DNA of 64,000 nucleotides from Alphaproteobacteria bacterium SO-S41. GTDB lineage: Bacteria; Pseudomonadota; Alphaproteobacteria; Micropepsales; Micropepsaceae. The stretch's first letter is position 1. The number at the start of each line of letters is the position of its first letter. The stretch spans positions 3,224,001 through 3,288,000 of the forward strand of contig AP024629.1 in assembly GCA_019670725.1 (NCBI GenBank). Direction: 5' to 3'. The translations under genes were made by a program, and so were the position numbers. Shown one piece after another: positions 15,859 through 22,298 of the stretch. Below the pieces are notes generated by a model. It made no database searches, was not told the DNA's origin, and saw only the letters and a list, made by a program, of their open reading frames with translations.

Positions 15859-16539
15859 TTACTGCGGCGCCGGCTCGGCGTCGGGGCGCATGTAGTTCAG
15901 CGTGAACTGCGCGACGACTGGCTTCGCGGCGAGCACGTCCTTGGCGTTGGACATGATGTCGGTTTCGCCGAGCACGCTGTCCGGCACCTTCTCGGCGGTC
16001 GTCGTGAAGGTCATCGCCAGCCAGCATTTGGTGTCCTCGGCCTGCTGCAGCTTGCCGCCTTCGAAGCTCTGCGGCGAGCCGCCGTAATCCCAGCCGAAGC
16101 CCGACAGCTTGAACGGCTTGCCGTTGAGCTTCTCCACCTCTTCGATGGACATGCCGACCTTCAGGCCCTCGTCGCTCGCATAGACCGGCGCGCCTTTGAA
16201 GGCGCCGCTCTCTTCGTCCCAGATCGCGTTGACCATGATCGTCTGCGGATTGGCGCGCTTCTCGTCGTCCTGCCAGACGACGATGAACGAGGTCTCCGGC
16301 GTCTTCTCGTTGACGACCGACGCGAACAGCTCGCTGCCTTCGGGACCGCCGACATCCTTGTGGACGATGTTCTCGGCGCCGTACTGCTTCTTCAGCGTGT
16401 CTTCCGTCGCGTCCCACGCAATCGGGGCACCGCAATTCATCGTGACGGGTTCCGCCGCCTTGGCCGCTTCGGCCGCGCCCGCCACCTGAGCCAGCGCCAG
16501 GGCCGTCGCACTCACCAGAACACTCTTCAGACCGCGCAT
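15859..16539 (-). CDS. secreted hypothetical protein
   Basis: A 226-residue protein with a signal peptide cleaved around GAAEA (about residue 23). The mature part begins TMNCGAPIAWDATEDTLKKQYG. It contains a second Cys in DTKCWLAM, which could form a disulphide with the first, and a GMSIEEVEKLNGKPFKLSGFGWDYGG segment resembling the small periplasmic BLIP/SmpA-like pattern in which G.....V....G.P..... recurs. I do not assign the family firmly. It is probably periplasmic. It faces the PLAT gene convergently across a shared terminator. Confidence 0.7.
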   Translation of the reverse strand: MRGLKSVLVSATALALAQVAGAAEAAKAAEPVTMNCGAPIAWDATEDTLKKQYGAENIVHKDVGGPEGSELFASVVNEKTPETSFIVVWQDDEKRANPQTIMVNAIWDEESGAFKGAPVYASDEGLKVGMSIEEVEKLNGKPFKLSGFGWDYGGSPQSFEGGKLQQAEDTKCWLAMTFTTTAEKVPDSVLGETDIMSNAKDVLAAKPVVAQFTLNYMRPDAEPAPQ

Positions 16540-16704
16540 CTATCGTCGTCCTATGATCGGCGGGCGTCCCAATCGCGCCCGGCCGCTCCTTGAACCATGT
16601 CGAAGCTGAACGATAGCTGTCAAATTCCCGCAGCCTTACCGCGCGCTTCATTCTTGCGAATCGCTCGCAACACCCCATATCGGCGTCTTGAACAGGAGCC
16701 GACC

Positions 16705-16986
16705 ATGACCGCCGCCGACGTCCCGACCGCCCATGCCAGCCGCTATCTCCAGCAGCTCGCCAAGCACTGGAGCCACAAGTTCAAGGTCGCGTTCACGCCC
16801 ACCGAAGCGGCGATCGAGCTGCCCCTCGGCCTCTGCAAGCTGACCGCGAACGATGCCCGTTTGCATGTCGTGCTCACGCCTGTCGCAGGCGCCGATCTCG
16901 GAAAATTCCAGTCCGTCGTCGCCGACCACCTGCAGCGCTTCGGCCACAAGGAAACCCTGGTGTTCGACTGGCGCGAAGCGGCCTAG
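16705..16986 (+). CDS. DUF2218 domain-containing protein
   Basis: A 93-residue cytosolic protein that matches the DUF2218 pattern end to end: HASRYLQQLAKHWSHKF near the start, a central strand pair, and DHLQRFGHKETLVFDWR at the end. Members occur widely in proteobacteria, sometimes near iron-uptake genes, and their function is not established. The ATG at 16705 follows AGGAG at good spacing. It lies 58 bp before the flavin oxidoreductase gene on the same strand. Confidence 0.85.
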   Translation: MTAADVPTAHASRYLQQLAKHWSHKFKVAFTPTEAAIELPLGLCKLTANDARLHVVLTPVAGADLGKFQSVVADHLQRFGHKETLVFDWREAA

Positions 16987-17044
16987 GCGCCGCCCTTCCC
17001 TTGGCGGGGCCCAGCCACCATCTTCCCGCCCAAGGAGATAGTCG

Positions 17045-18070
17045 ATGAAACTGGAATTCGGCGCCGACACGTTCGGCGATGTCATGGCCGCGCCCGACGG
17101 CACGCCTCTGCCTGACGCACAGGTCATCCGCAATGTCATCGCGGAGGGCGTCCTCGCCGATCAGGCCGGGCTCGATGCGTTCGGCGTCGGCGAACACCAC
17201 CGCGCCGACTTCGCGGTCTCCTCGCCCGAAATGGTGCTGGCGACCCTCGCCGGCCTCACCAGGACGATCAAGCTCGGCTCGGCCGTCACCGTGCTCAGCT
17301 CCGACGATCCGATCCGCGTCTATCAGCGCTTCTCCACGCTCGACGCCGCCTCCAACGGCCGCGCCGAAGTCGTGCTCGGCCGCGGCTCCTTCACCGAGTC
17401 GTTTCCGCTCTTCGGCTACGACCTCGGCCAGTACGAAGTCCTGTTCGAGGAAAAGCTCGCGCTCTTCGCCGCCCTGCTGCGCAACGAGACCGTCAACTGG
17501 CGGGGCACGATCCGCCCGCCCGTCGTCAACCAGCGTGTCTTCCCCCGCCCCGCGAGCGGCACGCTCAACACTTGGGTCGGCGTCGGCGGCAGTCCGCAAT
17601 CGGTCATCCGCGCCGCCAATTACGACCTGCCCTTGATGCTCGCCATCATCGGCGGCGACCCCGCGCGCTTCAAACCCTTCGTCGAGCTGCACCACAGGGC
17701 CTATGCCCAGCTCGGCCGCCGGCCGCAGCCGATCGGCGTCCACTCGCCCGGCTACATCGCCGACACCGACGAGGTCGCCAAGGCCGAGGTCTATGACCAC
17801 TACAAGGCGATGCGCGACCGCATCGGCGCCGAACGCGGCTGGCCGCCGATGCAGAAGGGCGAGTTCGAGCAGGAGGCGAAGGCCGGCTCGCTCTATCTGG
17901 GCAGTCCCGAAACCGTGGCGCAGAAGATCGCGGCGACCGTGAAGCTGCTGGGCGTCCAGCGGTTCACCCTCAAATACAGCGCCGGCACCCTGCCCCACGA
18001 CAAGCTCCTGCGCTGCCTCGAGCTCTACGGCACGAAAGTCGTCCCCCGCGTCCGCGAATTGCTGGCCTGA
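17045..18070 (+). CDS. LLM-class flavin-dependent oxidoreductase
   Basis: A 341-residue bacterial luciferase-like TIM-barrel protein. Recognisable are DQAGLDAFGVGEHHR (about 38-52), the strand IKLGSAVTVLSSDDPIRVYQRFSTLDAASNGRAE with the typical FMN-binding region, VGVGGSPQSV, and the C-terminal AQKIAATVKLLGVQRFTL. Such enzymes are FMN-dependent monooxygenases or F420-type oxidoreductases; the substrate is unknown. The AAGGAGATAGTCG leader gives a strong ribosome-binding site for the ATG at 17045. Confidence 0.9.
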   Translation: MKLEFGADTFGDVMAAPDGTPLPDAQVIRNVIAEGVLADQAGLDAFGVGEHHRADFAVSSPEMVLATLAGLTRTIKLGSAVTVLSSDDPIRVYQRFSTLDAASNGRAEVVLGRGSFTESFPLFGYDLGQYEVLFEEKLALFAALLRNETVNWRGTIRPPVVNQRVFPRPASGTLNTWVGVGGSPQSVIRAANYDLPLMLAIIGGDPARFKPFVELHHRAYAQLGRRPQPIGVHSPGYIADTDEVAKAEVYDHYKAMRDRIGAERGWPPMQKGEFEQEAKAGSLYLGSPETVAQKIAATVKLLGVQRFTLKYSAGTLPHDKLLRCLELYGTKVVPRVRELLA

Positions 18071-18084
18071 CGCTTCGTCAACGG

Positions 18085-18112
18085 CTTGCGGACGCCGCCC
18101 TCGCGCCGCAAG
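18085..18112. promoter_or_regulatory. inverted repeat upstream of chaC
   Basis: CTTGCGG (18085-18091) and CCGCAAG (18106-18112) are perfectly complementary, separated by 14 nt, and end 10 nt before the chaC ATG. It could be a weak terminator of the upstream gene or a structure affecting chaC translation. I cannot tell which. Confidence 0.3.
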
Positions 18113-18122
18113 ACTAGGGTTC

Positions 18123-18878
18123 ATGAGTGACGAGAAGCCGTCCCTTCCGCCCGACATCGACCGTTCGCGCCTGCCTTTTCAGCGCGGCGAGGACGGCCTG
18201 CTGAAGCGCGAGGAGTTCACCGCCGAGCGCGTCGCCTATCTTACCGAGCAGGTCCACAAGTCCGGCCTCTGGAAGTTCATCTCCAACGAGGATCGCGAGG
18301 CCTCGCGCCGCGCCACCCTCGCCCGCCACCCGGCCGGCACCGATCTGTGGATCTTCGGCTACGGCTCGCTGATGTGGAATCCGGCGCTCAAGGTCACGGA
18401 AAGCCGCACTGCGCGGATCACCGGCTACGCGCGCAATTTCTGCCTCACCCTCATCCTCGGCCGCGCCATGCCCGACAAGCCGGGCCTGATGCTGGCGATC
18501 GAACCCGGCGAGGGCCTGACCGGAATCGTCCACCGCATCGACAGCGACCATGTCGAGAGCGAGACCGAGATCCTCTGGATGCGCGAGATGCTCTCGGGCG
18601 CCTACATCCCGGTCTGGGTCGACTGTGAGACCGACGACGGCCCCGTCGCCGCCGTCACCTTCGTCATCGACAAGACCCACCAGCGCTATGCCGGCGAGGT
18701 GCCGCTCGCCGAGCAGGCGCGGCGCATCGCCACGGCCGAGGGGCAGGCGGGCAACAATCGCGACTATCTCTATCGCTGCCGCGGCGAATTGCAGCGGATG
18801 GGCGTAGATGACCCCTATGTCGAAGCGCTATTCTCGGCCGTTACGAAACTGACCGGTGAAACCGGCGACCCGCTTTAG
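18123..18878 (+). CDS. chaC: glutathione-specific gamma-glutamylcyclotransferase (ChaC-like)
   Basis: A 251-residue protein with the ChaC signature WIFGYGSLMWNP (about 76-87), which binds the gamma-glutamyl moiety. It continues with RNFCL.L..G (about 107-113) and GIVHRIDSD. ChaC enzymes cleave glutathione to 5-oxoproline and Cys-Gly. The segment AGNNRDYLYR (about 204-213) near the C-terminus is also characteristic. It is followed 13 bp later by the MaoC-like gene on the same strand. The N-terminal 50 residues are a helical extension seen in alphaproteobacterial members. Confidence 0.9.
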   Translation: MSDEKPSLPPDIDRSRLPFQRGEDGLLKREEFTAERVAYLTEQVHKSGLWKFISNEDREASRRATLARHPAGTDLWIFGYGSLMWNPALKVTESRTARITGYARNFCLTLILGRAMPDKPGLMLAIEPGEGLTGIVHRIDSDHVESETEILWMREMLSGAYIPVWVDCETDDGPVAAVTFVIDKTHQRYAGEVPLAEQARRIATAEGQAGNNRDYLYRCRGELQRMGVDDPYVEALFSAVTKLTGETGDPL

Positions 18879-18891
18879 GAAGGACCTCCGT

Positions 18892-19341
18892 ATGCCCAAG
18901 ACCGTGCACTACAACGACGTCGAAAGCCTTGTCGGCCAGGAGATCGGCGTCAGCGACTGGGTCCTCGTCGACCAGGACCGCGTCAACAAGTTCGCCGACG
19001 CGACCGGCGACCATCAGTGGATTCACGTCGACGTCGAACGCGCCAAGCAGTTCCTCGGCGGCACGATCGCGCACGGCTATCTGACGCTCTCGCTGATCCC
19101 CTATCTCGGCGCGCAGATCATGGCGCTCGAAGGCGTCAGCCGCGGCATCAATTACGGTTCGAACAAGGTCCGCTTCACCAACATGGTCCCGGTCGGCAGC
19201 CGCGTCCGCGCCCGCCAGAAGCTCCTCGCCGTCGACGCCAAGGGCGGCGGCAAGCAGCTCACCAACGAAGTCACCATCGAAATCGAAGGCAAAGACCGCC
19301 CCGCCTGCATCGCCGAGACGATCAGCATCGTCTACGCGTAA
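18892..19341 (+). CDS. MaoC-family (R)-enoyl-CoA hydratase-like protein
   Basis: A 149-residue single hot-dog-fold protein. The hydratase-2 motif is present: FADATGDHQWIHVDVERAK, with the Asp and His of the active site, followed by GGTIAHGYLTLSLIP. This type (NodN/MaoC-like) hydrates enoyl-CoA thioesters to (R)-3-hydroxyacyl-CoA. AGGAAGGACCTCC precedes the ATG at 18892 and supports this start over one 36 bp upstream. It is last in a run with chaC, and a strong terminator follows at 19358. Confidence 0.9.
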   Translation: MPKTVHYNDVESLVGQEIGVSDWVLVDQDRVNKFADATGDHQWIHVDVERAKQFLGGTIAHGYLTLSLIPYLGAQIMALEGVSRGINYGSNKVRFTNMVPVGSRVRARQKLLAVDAKGGGKQLTNEVTIEIEGKDRPACIAETISIVYA

Positions 19342-19357
19342 GCATCGCCGACTGAAG

Positions 19358-19400
19358 AGCCGTGTCATGGTCCGCGCAGGCGGACCATCCACGGCTTTTT
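19358..19400 (+). terminator. strong intrinsic terminator built from a family B palindrome
   Basis: An outer stem AGCCGTG/CACGGCT and an inner stem ATGGTCCGC/GCGGACCAT with a GCAG tetraloop give about 16 bp of pairing, followed by TTTTT. It ends the rightward chaC-maoC transcript and faces the marR stop at 19408. The core TGTCATG..CCGCGCAGGCGG..CATCCACGG is a family B palindrome also seen at 29138 and 45895. Confidence 0.88.
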
Positions 19401-19407
19401 CATGCCT

Positions 19408-19857
19408 CTACCGCATCCCGTCCAGCTTCACCTTCAGCCGGTCGAGATCCCCGAACAGCCGCGCATAGTCCCCCTCGCTCCACCCGTCGAAGGCCGGCCC
19501 TAGCGCCGGCGCGATCACGCCCAGCGCGCGCTGCAGCGCCTGCCCGCCCTTCGCGGTCAGCGTCAGCACTTTCGAGCGGCCGTCCGTCGCGCTGGCGCTC
19601 GCCTTCAGCAGGCCCTTGGTCACCAGCTTCTGTACGATCTTCGTCACCGCGGGCTGCAGCATCTGCATGTCCGCGGCGATGCCGGTCACCGTCTTCTCGG
19701 GTGGATGGCCGTGGCTGAAATGGATCAGCAGCGAGAACTCGGGATAGGTGAGATTCACCGCCTTCAGGCTGCGGTCCGCGGCGCTGCGCGTCAGCTGCTC
19801 GATAATGCCGATCCAGGTGAGGATGCGAAACGCGTCGGGCTTGGGCGATTGGGCCAT
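19408..19857 (-). CDS. MarR-family transcriptional regulator
   Basis: A 149-residue winged-helix regulator. The helix-turn-helix is at about residues 55-85 (EKTVTGIAADMQMLQPAVTKIVQKLV), followed by the wing with KASASATDGRSKVLTLTAKG, the canonical MarR DGR loop. It lies 11 bp downstream of the Acg-like nitroreductase gene in the same operon. It likely represses the operon by binding the twin ATTC-N4-GAAT sites at 21032-21070; that assignment is inference. MarR proteins commonly respond to phenolic or oxidising ligands, which fits a nitroreductase target. Confidence 0.9.
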   Translation of the reverse strand: MAQSPKPDAFRILTWIGIIEQLTRSAADRSLKAVNLTYPEFSLLIHFSHGHPPEKTVTGIAADMQMLQPAVTKIVQKLVTKGLLKASASATDGRSKVLTLTAKGGQALQRALGVIAPALGPAFDGWSEGDYARLFGDLDRLKVKLDGMR

Positions 19858-19868
19858 CTCGGCTCGTC

Positions 19869-21017
19869 TCAGGCGCGGATGAGATCGTCAAGCGCCCGGC
19901 GCGGCGTCGGCGGCACGTCGTCGGCATAACCGAGGCGGAAGAACATCTGCACGATGCTGCCCGGCGGCGTCTTGATGAAATCCAGGAACCGTTTCTGCGG
20001 CCCCGCCATTTCCGGATACTCCTGCAGCACCTGGCTCAGCGGCGCCATGGCGACGCCCAGCTCTGTCGCCTTCAGGTTCAGCCGCACATAGTCGCGCCCC
20101 GCGGCGATCTCGTCGGCGCGCGTTCCCCCCGGCGTCGTCAGCCAGCCGAACGACCACACCTGCTCCGCCCACGCGACGCCGGTATCGATCGCGCCCTGAT
20201 AGGCGAAGCTGCCCGGCTCCAGCGTCTTCTCCGCAGTGAAAAGCCCAAAGCGCTTCGCCCACCAGAAGAACGGGCCATGGAAGCTGAGCCCATCGCGATG
20301 GGACGCGATCTCGTCGGCGCCGATGCGGAAATAGTCCGCCGATTCCTTGTTGGCGCGCGGCGTCGCGACTTCAGCGAGCCACGCCTCCTTGGCGATTGCC
20401 CGCAGCGTCGCGACCTCGTCCGCCGCCGTCGCGACCTGCAACGGTAACTCGATTGCTCCCGCCAGCGCCGCGCGATGCGCGTCCTCGATCGGCCGCCCGT
20501 CCTCATAGGCGATTTTCACCGACCGCCGCTTCAGCACCTGCACAAACAACGGATCCTTCGCGACGCCTGCGTCCGCGACAAACGCAATCCGCGCCAGCGG
20601 CGTCGCGCCGATCTCCTTCGCCGGCCACGGCCCCTCCGGAAACAGCGTCATCTCGGTGCGATACCCCGCCTCCGCCGCCGCGATGCGCAGCACTTCCAGG
20701 AACGCGCCGCAGCCGACCACGATCTGCCTGAACCACGGATCGGTCGCCGCCAGCAGCCGTGTCTTGTCGATAGAGAGCGTCACAACGCCCGCCTCGCGAA
20801 GATCGGCGATCCAGGCCTGCGTGTTGTGCGGATTGGGCGCCAATAGCGCGTAGCTCAGCGCCCGCCGCCGCGGCTCGGTCTCGCCCGCTGGCGGCCCGTT
20901 CCACGCCGCGACAGCCTCGGCAGGCATCCGGTCGCAGCGGGTGAGGCCCACCCCAACGGCGGCGAACACGGCAGTGCCGCCGATGATGCGGACAAAGGCG
21001 CGGCGGGAGAGCGACAT
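19869..21017 (-). CDS. Acg-like nitroreductase-family protein with twin-arginine signal
   Basis: A 382-residue protein. The N-terminus LSRRAFVRIIGG plus a hydrophobic stretch is a twin-arginine export signal, and Cys28 (LTRCDRM) could be a lipidation site. The body carries the Acg/nitroreductase pattern: LSYALLAPNPHNTQAW (about 50-65), RRSVKIAYEDGRPI, and the late AMAPLSQVLQEYPEM. FMN-dependent nitroreductase folds reduce quinones or nitro compounds; Acg proteins may sequester FMN instead. Export by Tat fits a cofactor-loaded protein. GAGG precedes the ATG at 21017. It is first in an operon with marR. Confidence 0.85.
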   Translation of the reverse strand: MSLSRRAFVRIIGGTAVFAAVGVGLTRCDRMPAEAVAAWNGPPAGETEPRRRALSYALLAPNPHNTQAWIADLREAGVVTLSIDKTRLLAATDPWFRQIVVGCGAFLEVLRIAAAEAGYRTEMTLFPEGPWPAKEIGATPLARIAFVADAGVAKDPLFVQVLKRRSVKIAYEDGRPIEDAHRAALAGAIELPLQVATAADEVATLRAIAKEAWLAEVATPRANKESADYFRIGADEIASHRDGLSFHGPFFWWAKRFGLFTAEKTLEPGSFAYQGAIDTGVAWAEQVWSFGWLTTPGGTRADEIAAGRDYVRLNLKATELGVAMAPLSQVLQEYPEMAGPQKRFLDFIKTPPGSIVQMFFRLGYADDVPPTPRRALDDLIRA

Positions 21018-21031
21018 GGCGGCCTCAACAA

Positions 21032-21075
21032 CATTCTTCGGAATGCAGTTATATATTCCATAGAATATATGTCAA
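21032..21075 (-). promoter_or_regulatory. promoter with two operator dyads for the nitroreductase-marR operon
   Basis: On the minus strand, TTGACA (21075-21070) and TATAAC (21053-21048) are separated by 16 bp, close to the sigma-70 consensus. A perfect dyad ATATATTC-N4-GAATATAT (21051-21070) fills the space between -35 and -10. A second, CATTC-N4-GAATG (21032-21045), lies just downstream. Both contain ATTC-N4-GAAT, and their centres are 22 bp apart, about two helical turns. This is the architecture expected for repression by the MarR protein encoded at the end of the operon. Confidence 0.8.
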
Positions 21076-21120
21076 GGCAAGCGCTCGGCGACGCACCGCC
21101 CTCCCGTCGAGACTGTGAAC

Positions 21121-22188
21121 TTACGGCGCCGGCAGCGTCGCGATCGCGTCCATCGCTAGGCTGCCCAGCACCAGCGTGTCGCCGAAGCGCTTCACGCTGG
21201 TGATGTCGTGCAGGCGGCCCGAGGGGTCCTGCAGGTTCGCGATCACCTGCCCCTTCGCGTCCGCCGCGATCACCCAGCCATAGGCGCCGGAGGTTTCGGG
21301 CATGCCGAACAGGCCGAAGAAATTGAACACCATCTTGCGCAACAGCGGCCGCTCGGCGAGCCCGTCCAGCGTATCGTTGCGCGGCGAGACCATGGCGATC
21401 CAGAACACCCCCGTCCCGTCCGAGCTGATATTGTCGGGAAAGGCCGGCAGCGCATCGAGGAAGATGTCATGCGTCCCCGCCTTCGGCCCGCTCAGCCAAT
21501 AGCGCGTCACGCGATAGGCGAAGGTCTCGTTGACCAGCACGAAGCTTTCGTCCGGCGCCAGCGCCACGCCGTTGGCGAAGCGCAGATCGTCGAGCAGCAC
21601 CTTGGTCTCGCCGCTCGCGGGATCATAGGCGAGCAGCCGTCCGGTGCCCTTCCCCTCCCACGCATCCAGTCCGAAATTGTCGGGCCCGCGGCGCGAGGCG
21701 TCGGAGAAATAGATCGTCCCGTCGGCGGCGATATCGAGATCGTCGGCGAAGGCGATGGGCACGCCGCCCGCCTTGACCGCGAGCACGCGCACCGTCCCGT
21801 CGACCCCGATCGACAGCAGTCCGCGCCGTCCGTCGGCGACGATCAGCGACCCGTCATCGGCGAATTTCAGACCGAACGGCCGCCCGCCGGTCGAGGCGAT
21901 CTTTTCCGGCGGCGTCGAGCCGTCGGCCTTCAGCCGCACGATGCTGCCGTCTTCGAGGCCCGTATAGATGAGCCCGTCCGGCCCCTGCGCGATGTCCTCG
22001 GGCCCCTTACCGGGCGTCACACGCGCCAGCGTCGCGCCTTTCAGCTTCTCGTTCGGCAGGAACGGGCCGGTGAGCCCCGGATTGGCGGCAGGTGTCCAGG
22101 CGATGGGATCGATGGGGGTCGGGGCAAACGCCAGCCAGCCCGCAAAGGCGAGCACCAGCAACAGCAGGCCAAGAAGAACGTAGCGCAT
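21121..22188 (-). CDS. SMP-30/gluconolactonase/strictosidine-synthase-like beta-propeller protein
   Basis: A 355-residue protein with an N-terminal membrane anchor or signal (VLLGLLLLVLAFAGWLAF) followed by a six-bladed propeller. Typical blades: GPEDIAQGPDGLIYTGLEDG, FADDLDIAADGTIYFSDAS, and LRFANGVALAPDESFVLVNET, the last two typical of strictosidine synthase-like hydrolases. Family members bind a metal and hydrolyse lactones or organophosphates, and the bacterial substrates are usually unknown. The start at 22188 gives the clean anchor; the frame is open further upstream but that part overlaps the terminator and receptor gene. The nitroreductase gene lies downstream behind its own promoter. 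Confidence 0.85.
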   Translation of the reverse strand: MRYVLLGLLLLVLAFAGWLAFAPTPIDPIAWTPAANPGLTGPFLPNEKLKGATLARVTPGKGPEDIAQGPDGLIYTGLEDGSIVRLKADGSTPPEKIASTGGRPFGLKFADDGSLIVADGRRGLLSIGVDGTVRVLAVKAGGVPIAFADDLDIAADGTIYFSDASRRGPDNFGLDAWEGKGTGRLLAYDPASGETKVLLDDLRFANGVALAPDESFVLVNETFAYRVTRYWLSGPKAGTHDIFLDALPAFPDNISSDGTGVFWIAMVSPRNDTLDGLAERPLLRKMVFNFFGLFGMPETSGAYGWVIAADAKGQVIANLQDPSGRLHDITSVKRFGDTLVLGSLAMDAIATLPAP

Positions 22189-22249
22189 CTCGCGAATCTC
22201 CGCGGCGCGATGGAATCCGCGCGCGGCGTCCTCGTCAAACCCCAAATGC

Positions 22250-22273
22250 AAACGGCCCGGGTTTCCCCGGGCC
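22250..22273 (-). terminator. intrinsic terminator of the TonB-dependent receptor gene
   Basis: GGCCCGGG (22254-22261) and CCCGGGCC (22266-22273) form a perfect 8-bp GC stem with loop TTTC. On the minus strand it lies 25 nt past the receptor stop codon and is followed by GTTTGCATTTG, a moderately T-rich tail. Confidence 0.7.
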
Positions 22274-22298
22274 ATCGCCGTCCAATCTGTGACGAACC

